Below, in pieces: positions 13,250-25,457 of a stretch of 64,000 nucleotides of DNA. Positions within the stretch are counted from its first letter, which is position 1, and every line of letters begins with the position of its first letter. The DNA is from Rhodamnia argentea. Taxonomy: Eukaryota; Streptophyta; Magnoliopsida; Myrtales; Myrtaceae. The stretch covers positions 5,394,001-5,458,000 of the forward strand of contig NC_063154.1 of the NCBI RefSeq assembly GCF_020921035.1. Reading direction: 5' to 3'. The notes under the pieces were generated by a model, which saw nothing but the letters and a program-made list of their open reading frames with translations, did not search any database and was not told where the DNA came from. The position numbers and the translations under genes are program-made.

Positions 13250-14330
13250 TGAGAAATTAAGATTCTATTTTATTCTTTTTTCCTAAAACGATGGTTTGTA
13301 GTAACTGAAATAATTCATCGATAAAAATATTTTTAAAATCGAGAACAATTTACGTTTAAATATTTTCGTGAATGATGAAAATAATTTTCATTTAGTGACT
13401 TTCGTAGGCGATATAAACGATCATTTTTTAGAAATATTTTTCAAATGATTTATTTTTCGTGAAATAAATGAATTCTAAGTTGAGTCTTGCATTTTCCTCA
13501 AAGTAATGCGCAAATTACAAGATCGAAGAATTTTTTAAATAGAGCTGAATCAGTTGACTTTGCTTTTCATTTTTGCATCCTAACATGGAATGAATGTGTA
13601 ACCAGCCAGATTAATAATGAAAACGACCAATTATTCAGAACATCTCGGTCCAATCCTAAATTTGCAAAGGTTTGCTAGTTTCTATATAACGAGGAAAACC
13701 TAGGTTAGATAGACAAAGGTAAACGGTCCATCTTCGATAGACTAGGACATAATAAGTGGTCCATCCTCAATATTCAGATAGAAGTTCACGGATGACTAAG
13801 CGGGCGCCAATGATCTCTCAACGTAGGTGGCGCTATGCCTTGCACGGGCTCTCTCAAGTGGCAGGCGGGCGGTGTTTTACAAGTGAATTAAAGTGGCATT
13901 GCGAAGTTATAAGTCAAAGGTCGAAAATGAATTGAGTTAAAACCCATATTTGAATAGGCTTTATAAGCCTAAACTCATATTTGATCCATTTTTTAAATTT
14001 GTCTAATCCATATTTGAGCCAAATGGATAAAAGTTGGTTAAAATGTGGGTCAAAGACCCGTGTTGACACCCCTACACGAAAGTTCAACTAAGCCCTAAAA
14101 TTTTGAAAAAGTATAATAAAATACTATAACTTGTCACGAAAATGCAATCAAATCCTAAAAATTTCAAAAAGTGCAATCAACAAGAGGAATTGATTACACC
14201 AATTTGACAAGCTTTACGAGTTAATCGCACTTACCCGATAAGTTTGAGAACTCGATTGCACTTTTGTGATAAGTTTTAAAACTCAATTGCACTTTCGTGA
14301 CCAGCTTTAAGAATTTCGATACACTTATCC
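13250..14330. repeat. Cluster of AT-rich inverted-repeat elements
   Basis: About 13290-13465 carries mirrored 'ttcatcgataaaaat' and 'atttttcgtgaaataaatgaa' motifs, a family also seen near 24790-25040 and inside the nucleolin gene. About 13910-14070 ends in 'gttgacacccctac', a terminus typical of plant repeat families rich in 'gacccg/gggtc'. About 14080-14330 is a foldback built from repeats of 'cctaaaa...tgcaatc' on the left and 'gattgcacttttgtgataagtttta' in opposite orientation on the right, the same family as the MITE at 57024-57479. Confidence 0.5.
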
Positions 14331-15435
14331 TATAAAAAGAAAGTCACTTATGAATTTACATTTTATTAAAAAAAGTCACTTATCGTCGAATGCACTTAAC
14401 TCCAATTTGGCGCTTAACTAATTCGTCAAAAAAAGTTTTATATCAAAGTAAGCACCATGCGAAAATTTCAACACTTCTCATGTCCTTTTCCTTTCAATTT
14501 TATGTTTAAGATTAACCGAGTGTGCATGATTTGGGAGCATGCAAGAATCGCGCTCGACCAATTCTCGTGAATCGTTTCCTTTGAGCCCGTGGACGTCTCA
14601 TGCAAAACAGGGAAATGAAGAGTTACGTGCGTTCAACGAACAAACACATCGTCTAATGAGAACTCCCACCTCCACGAGATCGATGCTCGCTCGCAAGGAT
14701 CCGAATGAAACAGACCAGACTCATATGGACTCGGGTTCACGAAACAAGAGTCGCGACGATTATACTTAGCAGGGCACCGATTCGTATCTGATTCACGGCA
14801 TCGAAATTCGAGCGTCGACGCTTTTAAAAAGACCACGAGATGCTAGCAAATAATTCGAGGGCCCATCGGGTATCCGAAATCCGATATCAAACCCAACTTG
14901 GAAAATGTCCGAACTCGGTCCAAACTTTTCGAATGCAGCGTTAGGGAAGCAAAGTCCATTCGGGCCTTGCCTTGATCACACGGACTTATCGAAATCAAAG
15001 TCTTTCGCCCCGTTCAAAATGAGAGGAGACGCCCGTCATTAAAATTACACTTCACATGAATTCGGTGCATGTGAGCTCAATTCATACTCAGTTTTTCCGA
15101 CGTTGAGAGCGAGACTCGAGCAATGGAACTTGCATAATGTTTTCCCGAACTAAAATTGGGCCCTGAACCTAGAACAGGGCAAAGCATCTTTTCCAGGCCC
15201 GGTGTTCAGGATCCAATCAATTTGCCCCGCAAATCGTTCTCTTCTTTTTATGAGCCACTATCATTTTTTTCTCCCCTAATCTTAGACGTGTTTCGACCAA
15301 ATTCGGCCTTAATTGAGCACGAGGCGCATGGGACTCCACTACCCGGATCACAACTTCTGCAAGGCCGCATCAAATTGACTCCCCAAAAATCTTTTTGGGT
15401 CACATTTTATTCTAGTGTTCTTTTCCAGTAAAATT
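14331..15435. other. Intergenic stretch, no supportable gene
   Basis: Short open frames at 14539-14769 (plus) and 14633-14836 (minus) overlap on opposite strands and show no domain. The portion 15130-15430 leads into the plastid-derived insert and could belong to it, but I cannot assign it. Confidence 0.35.
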
Positions 15436-15439
15436 CTCC

Positions 15440-15712
15440 AGCCAAGAAGCTAAAGAGCAAAGGGATTGGTAGCCAATTCCAGGCGAATACGAAGCGCATG
15501 AATACAGGCTATGCCTTGAAATGAAAGACAATTCCAAATCCGCTTTGTCTACAAACAATGAAGCTATAAGTGATGTGACTATGAATCTCATGGAGAGTTC
15601 GATCCCGACTCGGGGTGAACAATGATGGCATGCTTAACACATGCAAGTCGGATGGGAAGTGATGTTTCCAATAGCAGATTGGTGAGTAACACATAAGAAC
15701 CTGCCCTTTCCC
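15440..15712 (+). other. Nuclear plastid DNA insert (NUPT): rrn16 leader and 5' end of 16S rRNA
   Basis: The stretch starting GGGATTGGTAGCCAATTCCA and containing GAATACGAAGCGCATG and CCGCTTTGTCTAC matches the plastid trnV-rrn16 spacer I remember. It then enters the 16S rRNA 5' end: ATCTCATGGAGAGTTCGATC, GCATGCTTAACACATGCAAG and GAACCTGCCCTT. Numerous substitutions against the plastid sequence show it is an old, decaying nuclear copy. Only about the first 120 bases of the rRNA gene are present, so it is not functional. Confidence 0.88.
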
Positions 15713-16190
15713 TGGAGTCGATGACTATTCATAGCTTTTACCTTGACATCAAAGAAGAAGAGTTCGACTCCATGCTTTCTCTTTGTCCTAGTTGATCATG
15801 ATTCGATATTAAAAGTATATTGAGTTTTCCTCAATAACAGAATACTTTTGTCTGTAAATACTGCGCATTTGATTCCATCCATAAAATGATTTTCTTCCCA
15901 ATAAGTTCGAGTCTCAATAAGAATTGAAATTCTTACTGTTTGTTCATATGTTGTGATACGAATATATCACATCAATCCATTATGTATGGATGATCATATT
16001 CCATTGATACAGAGCCACAAGAATGTCGAAATAGATACTATTTTTACATATGGATACATACGTCATTTCATTTCATTTAGGATTAGGGATAGGCGTAATC
16101 AGATCCGCTTTTCAAATATCTCTCCTTATTTGGGACCCTATTTAGCTCAATCTCAGCCACGATTTCTTGATGGTTATGTCAACCGATGAC
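15713..16190. other. Possible further plastid-derived DNA, unassigned
   Basis: Directly abutting the 16S fragment, this AT-rich stretch has the texture of plastid noncoding DNA (for example 'ccataaaatgattttcttcc', 'ccattgatacagagccac', 'ggattagggataggcgtaat'). I cannot name the plastid locus. If confirmed, the insert is a mosaic, because this sequence does not follow the 16S start in any plastid genome I know. Confidence 0.35.
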
Positions 16191-18195
16191 GGTCGAGGAT
16201 CATCCAACATGGAAAAAGTGGTCAAACAAATCCAAATCATTCGGTCTAAAAATCTCAAATTCCTTCATCTACTCAGAGTTTGTACGTGGAAGTAAACATT
16301 ATATTTCTGTGAGGTTACTTTCACTCGCATGAAAATATTTTTTTTTGTGAATGTATTATCTAATAATTTAGTATAGAGAAGGTGGTGGTGGGTTTGAATT
16401 TCAACGTACGTTCTCGTGTATTTTTGTCATTGATCGACCTTGTTCATAACCTAAGCCGATAGAATACGACACGATTATAGTTTGATGACTGTTGGGTACA
16501 ACCATTAACTCTAATCATCTAAAGCCAGCCACTATGTCATCTCCTCGTAGTTTAAAACTAGGTACCAAGCATCGAATTTGACGTGTCTCGTTAAGGTATA
16601 TCATAACATATTCTGTTGAATTGAAGTATTATTTGACGCAATAGATTTTAAATGGGTGCTCGATATGAACTCATATATATCGCCCGAATTTCCTTAGCAT
16701 CGTCGAATATATTCTAATTTGTTACGATAAATCTTTCTATACCTACCATTGACGATGAACTGTACCTCGGATATTGCTTGGCTACCCAACGTTCGAGTGC
16801 TTGATACGTGCGAAAATATCCGATCCATGTGGGTCGAAGAGACTTAAGAAAGAATGACATAAAATCAAAGATAAGTTTCCATCGATGTTGATTCCGCAAC
16901 TAAATGCCATAATCTAATGAGTAATGTGACCTATGGACGGCACCCAAACCCTTAACATCAAATTCGTAGATCAGGAGAGCAAAAAAAGAATCCGACCTCA
17001 ACACGATTGCCACAAGATGGAAGAGCTGTAAAACAATCGGCCAATCGAATTGTAGAGGTCACTTTTCCTCCGACGACAAGAATCGGTCGAATGAATCTAC
17101 TCGATCGAATTTTCCCGTGCACTTCTAATTGAGAAACTAATGATACCAAAAGACTGAAAGTAATGGATTTGGTTTTTCCCATTACAGGTAAGCTTCTTAT
17201 TCACACTGCACCGATTAGTCAATGACGATCGTTACATCGTCGAGAAGATAGCCTATTACGTGAAGTTTTTATAGAGGATTCTCATGATCCATCGATAATC
17301 CTAAGTAAAGTCAATGTCATTTGACTAGCGAACGTTTTAGCGACCAACGACATTTGCCCGCGTGCGGTCATTCCTTTGAATCGAACGCGGTCATATTAAT
17401 TTCTTGGGCAAGAAAGAACGGAGAAAAAAATCAAATTGAGTGAATTTGATCGAAGGCGGAATTCTGCTATGGAATTACCTCAATTTGCCCGACAATGTCC
17501 GGAAGATTTACCGTCTCAAATTGTTGACAATGTCAGATTCTCCTATTTTCGAGAAATCGCTTCGTTTTTTTCTTTTTTTTAAATGCACCGTTCCCCTTAT
17601 TTTTTTCACCCCCATTTAAGTTATGGCAAAGCATTATCTTATCATGCACGGACGATCTCTCCTTCATGTACTTCGCCATTGCAAATCAGGGGGCGAAACT
17701 CCAATCCAAGGCAGCCAAAGCTGTACACCTGGCTGAACCATAGCCACGTGTCGCACACGTGATGATCCCAATTTAAACCCAATTTTATTTCGTTAATTAA
17801 CCACGCTTCTTCCAATTTGAGGCCAACCTTAATCAGCTGTTTAGGAAGAAACCTGTAGAAAATCGTCGCACTTAGGTCATCCGCCTTAACCACTTCTCAT
17901 CACCCCACGCTTCAAAGTTCAAACACAAAAACCTTACAAGTCGCACACTCAACCGTAACGAATCGCCCGACATTCCCTCCTTAAGTCTGTTCGAAAATAC
18001 AAAATATTCCACCAACAGAACATAAATTCGCGAACGCCCATCAATTTATTTATTTTTTGTCCGAATTCGCAAGTCTTGCCGAGCCGGCAAAAGAAAAAAA
18101 AATTGGGATTTTTTTTTTTTTGGGAAGCAAAACAAACTTTCAGCTCACCAAATCGAAACCGATTTGTGCAAAATCATGCACGCCAAGAAACGAGC
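16191..18195. other. Intergenic stretch, no supportable gene
   Basis: I see no recognisable coding frame or repeat ends between the plastid-like DNA and the CYP86B1 promoter. Short frames such as 17642-17893 (minus) have no domain. Poly-T and poly-A runs near 17560-17600 and 18090-18120 are simple sequence. Confidence 0.5.
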
Positions 18196-18199
18196 CCGA

Positions 18200-18208
18200 A
18201 ATATATAA
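18200..18208 (+). promoter_or_regulatory. Probable TATA box of the CYP86B1-type gene
   Basis: The sequence ATATATAAC lies about 55 bases before the first in-frame ATG at 18261. A start about 30 bases downstream, near CAGCTTCAGTTCACC, would leave a very short 5' UTR and place that ATG first in the transcript. Confidence 0.55.
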
Positions 18209-18260
18209 CTCGTGACCATCATTCACAGCTTCAGTTCACCATAACTCAAACGACCTATTC

Positions 18261-20184
18261 ATGCACCACCACCACCACTGTAGTCCCCCTCACTCCAACG
18301 CCATGAACCCCAGCAACCACACCTCTGCCTCCTCACCTTCCGCTGCCGCCGGGAGCTCTTTCTACCGTCGGCTCCACTTCGTCGAGCACGTCCAGATCCT
18401 TGAGCTCCTCCTCGCGCTCTTCGTGTTCATCGCCATCCATGCCATCCGGCAGGGGAAGCGCCACGGGCTGGCGGTGTGGCCGGTCCTCGGGATGGCGCCC
18501 TCCCTGGTCGCGGGGCTCCGGGGCAACATGTACGAGTACATCTCCGGCGTGGTGTGCCGCCAGAACGGGACGTTCTGGTTCAGGGGCCCCTGGCTCACCA
18601 GCCTCAACTGCGTGGTCACCGCGGACCCCCGCAACCTCGAGCACCTCCTCAAGACCCGGTTCTCCAACTTCCCCAAGGGCCCCTACTTCCGCGACACCGT
18701 CCGAGACCTCCTCGGCGACGGCATATTCAATGCAGACGACGACACGTGGCAGCGCCAGAGGAAGACGGCCAGCATCGAGTTCCACTCCGCCAAGTTCCGG
18801 AGACTCACCACCGAGTCCCTCCTCGAGCTCGTCCACGCCCGGCTCCTCCCCGTTCTCGAGGAGAGCCTCCGCGCCTCCGCCGCCGTCGACCTGCAGGACG
18901 TGCTTCTCCGGCTGACCTTCGACAACGTGTGCATGATCGCCTTCGGGGTCGACCCGGGTTGCCTCCGCCCGGGGCTCCCCGAGATCCCCTTCGCGAGGGC
19001 GTTCGAGGACGCGACAGAGGCGACGGTGCTCCGCTTCGTGACGCCGACGTGCGTGTGGAAGCTCATGAGGTTCCTCGGCATTGGCCCCGAGAGGACGCTG
19101 CGGAAGTCGATCGAGGGCGTCGACGAGTTCGCGAACGAGGTGATCCGGACCCGAAAGAAGGAGCTCGCCGCGGACGACGGGTGCCAGAGGTCGGACATAC
19201 TGACGGTGTTCGCGAGGCTGAGGGACGAGGAAGGGAGGCCGTTCTCGGACAAGTTCCTGCGGGACATATGCGTGAACTTCATACTCGCCGGGAGGGACAC
19301 GTCGTCGGTGGCGCTGAGCTGGTTCTTCTGGCTGCTCCACAACAACCCGGACGTGGAGGAGAGGATCGTGGCCGAGCTCTGCAAGGTGGTGAGCGAACGA
19401 GGAGGAGCGAGCGACGGCGAAGAGTTGGTGTTCAAGCCGGAGGAGATAAAGAAGATGGACTATTTGCAGGCGGCCATTACCGAGGCTCTCAGGCTCTACC
19501 CCTCCGTCCCCGTCGATCACAAAGAGGTAAAAACCACTCCCTCATTCTTCTGCAGGGAACCAGAAGATGCTCCAATTTCCAAAATCTTGGTAATGCGAAA
19601 AATTATTAATTTTTTCATTTATTTCGAGTGTGTTTATTTATTGGGTTATGGATTAATTTCTCGTTCACCTAACTGCTTGGGAATGGAGGGTTGACCAGGT
19701 CAATCAATGCCATGAAGACTTCTTTTGACTTCAGTTATTATATTTGTGTCGACTCTTTTTTTTTTTTTTAAAGGTTATCGAAGACGACGTGTTCCCGGAT
19801 GGGACGGTGCTCAAGAAAGGCACGAAGGTGCTCTACGTGATCTACGCGATGGGGAGGATGGAGGCGATCTGGGGGAAGGACTGCCGCGAGTTCAGGCCGG
19901 AGCGGTGGCTGCGGGACGACGGCCGGTTCGCAAGCGAGTCGGCCTACAAGTTCACCGCGTTCAATGGCGGGCCCCGGCTGTGCCTCGGCAAGGACTTCGC
20001 CTACTACCAGATGAAGTTCGCCGCCGCCTCCATCCTGTACCGGTACCGCGTCCGGGTGGCCGAGGGCCACCCCGTGGCCCCGAAGCTGGCGCTCACGATG
20101 TACATGAGGCACGGGCTCAAGGTCAACCTCCTCCGGCGCGACGAGGCCGAGCGCCGGAAGTGCCTCGCCAAGTACTACGGTTGA
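18261..20184 (+). CDS. CYP86B1: Cytochrome P450 CYP86B1-type, very-long-chain fatty acid omega-hydroxylase
   Basis: ER-anchored monooxygenase; CYP86B1 in Arabidopsis hydroxylates C22-C24 fatty acids for root and seed-coat suberin. Two exons, 18261-19526 and 19774-20184, joined in phase 0. The product has 558 residues from the first ATG, or 544 from the in-frame ATG at 18303. The earlier start adds a His-rich leader (MHHHHHCSPPHSNA). A membrane anchor follows (LELLLALFVFIAIHAI). Counting from 18303: I-helix AGRDTSS at about residue 329, ExxR as E394-R397, the FRPERW segment, and the heme-binding Cys478 in FNGGPRLCLGKDFAYYQ. Similarity to Arabidopsis CYP86B1 as I remember it is high throughout (LLGDGIFNADD, TASIEFHSAKF, DNVCMIAFGVDPGCL). 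The exon 2 acceptor follows a long T run. Exons are very GC-rich, which creates long meaningless antisense frames. Confidence 0.95.
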
Positions 20185-20299
20185 AGGAGAAGCGGCGGTC
20201 TCGAATAAAATGGTGGCGATTGGCTAATTACGTCTTCTTCTTTTTCGATTTTTTATTTTTTATTTTTGTGTGAAGATGGTTGTCCGACTATGATTTAGT

Positions 20300-22800
20300 G
20301 TATTGGAATTCAGCGATTGGAAAGGGCCAAAAAAAAAAAAAAAAAAAGAGGGACTGGAGATAGATGTACTAGGAAAGCTGGCTTTGTTTCCAATAAATGT
20401 GGGGGTTGATATTTACATATATCTTCATTGGTATGCTGTAATTCCACCCAGAATTTCTGCTCCAGAAGCGACCAGAAGTGTTTCTAGAGTAAAAATTCAT
20501 TTGATAATGTGATTTCTGGGGCAGAAATTCGTTTGGTTACGCAGACTTCATTTTCCTACTTCGCAACATTTTTGGACTCCGGAAGTAATTTCGAAGCCAT
20601 TTAAAAAAGTTTAAAAAAGAAATTTACTTCTGGAGCAGAAGTTGATTTCTAGAACAGAAGCATTGCCATGCGCGCCCTCATGTTCTCATGTATCATCTTT
20701 ACTTTAGTGTGTCCTGATATCCAAAGATCCTATAGGATCTCCCCTCTTCAAAATCAGACGGAAGTAATGGCAATTTCGACGTGGATAAGTGAATTGTTCA
20801 GTTGGTGAGAAAGAATGTACCATGTGGGTCGGCTTAATTTCGTTGCAACGTACGAGAAATTATGGTTTTTTTTTTTTTTTTTGGTCGATAAAAAAAAATT
20901 ATGTTTCGCAGCTATCGTATTTTGTAGTATATTGATGACGAGAATAAGGTACCTAGGTGCCAAAATCTTCAAACAACAACTTCGACAGCCTTCAAAACGA
21001 GGGAAGGGTCTTGATTGCGAACTTTCTGACGCGGAAACACCATCGCACTTTGGTCGTCTCTGTCGCTTCATGGAGTCTTTGGGCAGTGACTAGGTTTCAC
21101 TTCCAGCACCTGTTTTTCCGACCAGAAAGAGCTAATTTAATTCGGTTTGGTTGGACTTTTGACCGATATGGTAGTTGTTCTACCGTCCGAACTTCCGTCC
21201 CCTTGTTGCATTAGAGCGTGGAGTTAAAGCGTGTTGAGTATGGATTATGCCTTAAACACGACAGTCAAGGTTGGTCTATCCTACCTTAAATTGTCCTGCG
21301 TTTGCCGAGGTTCTCCAGAGGAAGGAAAAAATAAAATAAAAAAATATTAAAATATTATGTCGGCCGGCCAACATCCATGTTAGTGCCGGTCTGCTAAAGT
21401 TCATGGGATGGATTGAATTGGCATAATTATAAAATATTTATAAATGAATCGTTAAAAAATAAAATTATGACTGAATTGGCACAATTGTAAGAGATTTAAG
21501 ATTTTTTTAATGACTTTCCCTGCATTTGAGGGTTTTTTTTTTTTTTTGGTCAGTACATTTGAGGTATTGGTAAAGCTAAAGATGTATGTGACACCTCTAT
21601 GTGGCATGCGTCATTTTGGTTGGATTTGCTTTCTATTAACGCGTCATCTCCTATTAAAATTTTCAAGCAATTTTAGATTTGTTAAAGTCAATCTATTAAA
21701 TCACTCTGTCAAAGTGGCGTGTCGGGTTGCAATTGAGAGTCCAAAGTGGGTCATTCGAAGAACTAGTTTCGCCGGCTTGCAAAAAAGAAGAAAAGAAAAG
21801 GAGGGTCGCATTCGAAATCTAATAAAACTGCGTTGCATCACATAATAAATCACTTAAGTAAAAACGATCTTAGTAATACTTAAACAATAGGATCTTAGGG
21901 GCATGTATTAGGACATTATTAGCATAACACCCTTTCGGTGACGGTGAGAGTAACCACACGTCGCTCACAAATTCGCGAATAAATGGACCCCACAATAATG
22001 TTTAATACTTTGTTATTTATTCTTTGTGATCTAGAATAAACTGTTAATCTCTCGGTAAACTAGTCATTTTCCCATGCGTTAGATCTAGTCTCGACGAAAT
22101 TTTCCGTCTCTCCCACGATCTCTCCTGTCTGCCTCCTTTTCTGTCCTTGAACCACCTAAGAGGAAGGGCGATAATTCCTCCTTTCGCGTGACATTCGTGT
22201 CGGCCATTCGAGTCATTTTGTTCACTACGTTTTACGGAGCGCTTTCGATAAAAACGGGCGAAATGCAAATCCGCGTCGCGTCAGGGATTTCGTCCCAAAA
22301 ATAGAAACCTTGGTAAGCCCAGCCCATTAACTTGATTAGATAGCCCAGGATCAAATGACATTTGGGCCTGAAATCTCTCACAAATCCAGCCCACCCGATC
22401 AAGCCTTCTTAAGCAATTCGAAGAGCTTCTAAGATGGGCCGGCTAGGTAACGGAAACCCCGTAATTAATCCTATTTTCATGCAAGTAAAGTATTGGGCGC
22501 CTTCACGAACTAGACGGATATGAAATTTTTGTTGATACTAAAAATAAAAATTGCACAATAAGTAATGTTCTTAGAGCTACAAGTAAGCGAGAAGTGAATC
22601 GACGGAAAAAAAAAATGATGTGCACTTTGTAGTGCCAAATATCACTCTCAAAGATGCCATTACATGTTCAAAATTCGAACTTACGGTTTGAGAATCAGGC
22701 TGGATCGGGACAGCTCTACGGAAATTTTGTAGGTTTCATTCGTAATGAATTTAGGTTCTTACCCTGCGAAAGAACTTGAACTCGTATCGATACTAAATCA
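20300..22800. other. Intergenic stretch with MITE-like sequence, no supportable gene
   Basis: About 20430-20680 has mirrored motifs built on 'cagaatttctgctccagaag' at the left and 'ttctggagcagaagttgattt' at the right, consistent with a short inverted-repeat element related to 3895-4275. Poly-T runs occur near 20865 and 21533. Short frames at 20754-21214 and 21510-21845 show no domain. Confidence 0.45.
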
Positions 22801-22810
22801 TAATATTAAT

Positions 22811-23363
22811 ATTTGAGGAAAAATGTTCAAAATTTTCTAAACCCGTTATACTTTTGTCAATTTAGCTCTGCATCCTTTAATTTTGCCAATTGAGACCTGA
22901 ATCTTTTTCACATTTTTCCAATTGATATGCCGTTGACGTGGACGCCAGCCGTCCTACGTAACATGACCGACACTGACGTGAAGAATTCTTAATTATATTT
23001 TAATATTTTTCAAATTTTTATGAAGGTTTTTACTTTTTTACTTTTCATTTTTTTATTTTCTTCTTTTTTCCTTCTTTTTTTTTTAGCGTGGCTGGCGAGA
23101 GTCGCTAGGTTCTTGCCAACAGCCAAAAGAAAGAGAAAAGAAAAAATAAATAAGTACATATATAAATAAATAAATTGAATAAAAAATAAAATAATTGTCC
23201 ACTTCAATGTTGGCCGTGCTACGTAGAACGGAAGACATTCACGTAAAATCGATTTCTGGAAAAAAAAAAATGGCCAAATGGACTTAATTTATAAAATACG
23301 AAAAGATTTGAGATTCAATTGGCAAAAGTGCAATAGATTCAACACTATACAAACAATTTTCCC
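22811..23363. repeat. MITE-like element with GC-richer core
   Basis: The left end (GGAAAAATGTTCAAAATTT, then TTATACTTTTGTCAATT) is mirrored by the right end, whose reverse complement begins GGGGAAAATTGTTTGTATAG and contains TTGCACTTTTGCCAATTG. The interior carries a mirrored pair near 'gtcctacgtaacatgaccgac' and 'gccgtgctacgtagaac' around a purine-rich centre. Layout matches the 38105-38735 element. No clean target duplication seen. Confidence 0.5.
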
Positions 23364-23967
23364 CTAAAACTTGTTACTCTCGTGTGAAGCGGAGATCATG
23401 CTATTTTCGCAATTCAAATAATAACCTTTACAACGGTAGAGATTTGAAAGTGCAAACACGTGTCCAAATCTTAATAACGATGATTGTGACAGAGGCCGTC
23501 AGCCTGTCATAATGAAAAGGGATAGATTTTGGGGGCACAAAGAAAAGAAAAAAAAAACAGATTGGACCAATCTGCAAGATACTCGTCTGACTAGAAAAAA
23601 ATAAAAAAAATAATACGTCGATTATCGACCAGGAGTTACATCTTTCAAATCTGGGGAGTGGTTGGTTCGTCATTGCATACGTCTCCACGACAAATGTGTA
23701 ACGTGCTAACATTTGACCAAACAAAACACGCTAATTAGGAGGCGGCGGAGGACCAAGATCCCTCCAAATTTTGTAATTTCGTGTCGTTTTTTAAGTCCAA
23801 CAATAAAACTAAAGAAACTAATATGACGTCATCCGCGTTTGCTTGTGTTTTTGGCCACCCCAATATTCATGAGCAATCGCCAAATGTTGGGGGACTTTTG
23901 GGTTTTGAAAGAAGAAGAAGGTGATTCGCATATTGTGACGTCGCTTTTTGTGCTGTGATTTAATTTA

Positions 23968-24601
23968 GGGTTAATATCACGAAAAATCTCAAATTTGTAT
24001 ATTTATAATAAATTTATTCAAAATTACTTTTTTTAATCACAAAAAAATCCCAAACTAACACATCCTTGATAAATTTACCCATAAATATTTTTTTTACCAT
24101 AAAAAACCCTAAACTGGTAAACGTGTGATAAATTTTTTTTCAAACTAATTTTTTTACCACCAAAAATCTCAAATTGGCACATCCGTGATAAATTTACCCT
24201 CCGTCGGTTTAAAATTTTGTTGTCAATTTCCTGAGTTGAGTAACGCGTAACAGTTGACGGCTGTACCAGTTTGAGATTTTTATCATTTATTTGTCACGGG
24301 CGTATCGGTTTCTTGGTATTAACCAAATTTAATGGAAACCGGCAGAGGATTAATCCATCGCAAGGGTATCGGTTTGGAGTTTTTTATGATCAAAAAATTA
24401 GTTTGGGGTAAGTTTGCCAAAAGTTAACAAGCTTGGGGTTTTTTGCGATAAAAAAATAGTTTGAAATTTACCGTGGTTAAAAAAATAGTTTGGAGATAAA
24501 TTTATCACTCGTGTACCGGTTTGAAGTTTTTTGTGATAAAAAAATAGTTTAGGGAAATTTATCACAAATGTATAGTCTATGTTTTTCCGTGCTATTCACC
24601 C
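23968..24601. repeat. Mutator-like MITE with near-perfect 9-bp target duplication
   Basis: Terminal inverted repeats begin GGGTTAATATCACGAAAAA on the left and, as reverse complement, GGGTGAATAGCACGGAAAAA on the right. Flanks are TTTAATTTA (23959-23967) and TTTCATTTA (24602-24610), matching at 8 of 9 positions, the length typical of Mutator transposition. Each arm contains three to four subrepeats of about 60 bp built on 'aaaaaat(c/a)tcaaa...acatc(c/t)gtgataaattta'. No transposase. Confidence 0.7.
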
Positions 24602-25457
24602 TTTCATTTACTTTGTGTGATGGTGGAGCTGGTGATTATGGATAATTTGCATGTTGGACCATAAGTCTAATCCGAATGGTCTAATTATTGTATTATATGT
24701 CTTTGGGTCCAAATGGCCAATTCCATGTGATGCTACGCTTTTGCGTAAAATATCTTAATTAGAATCCTAATGTAAAGCCAAACCGAATTTGTTTGTTTGG
24801 TGAGAAAATAAATTATACAGAAATCGTTTAATTTTTAAAACAATAAAAAAATGGATCAACAAAAAACATTTTTATCATCGACGGACATTACGTAAATGTT
24901 TAGATATGAATTATTATTGACGATGGAAAACATCTTCTGTTGGTTTTTTTTTTTTTTTTTTACTAAGTGATACAAATAACCATTTTCAAATAAACATATT
25001 ATGAATCATTCAATTTTCGCAAAATAAATAGATAACGAGTCCTTTATCTTTTTTGGTGGTTATACATGATGTGCATGAATATAAAAAAAATTCTCTCACA
25101 AGACTAGGATTGTGGTGGGTCGAGACAAAAAATTGGTGATGAATGTTGCCGCTAGGTAATTCGTCACATACCAAATCGTCATTGTATAATTCATCGAAAT
25201 CCTGTCAAATTGCATCAACTGCCAAAACAACAAAAGTTTAAAAGTTTTAACGTTTTAACGTATATAAGTGATTGAAATCAAAGCTCAACGACCCGATTGC
25301 AAAATCAACTGAACTTCACTTGTCGCACATAACCAAACATTTATCCCCGATTCGTGTCCTATCACTTTGTGCTTGCTCTCAATCCAATAGTACGACAAAC
25401 CAATCGTAGCAATCCCAATAATGTTCTTTCCTTAATAAGCACGGCTAAGCGGAACCT
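24602..25457. other. Intergenic AT-rich stretch with a probable degenerate MITE
   Basis: About 24790-25040 has 'gtgagaaaataaattatac' at the left and 'ttcgcaaaataaat' at the right, similar to the family at 13290-13465 and in the nucleolin intron. No gene. Confidence 0.35.

Noticed and set aside
15600-15712. Functional 16S rRNA gene
   Set aside because: Only about 120 bases of the 5' end are present and they carry many substitutions; it is a nuclear plastid insert.
18333-19520. 395-residue minus-strand frame opposite CYP86B1 exon 1
   Set aside because: Antisense shadow of a GC-rich coding exon. The translation is Glu/Arg/Val-rich without a domain, while the plus strand encodes a complete P450.
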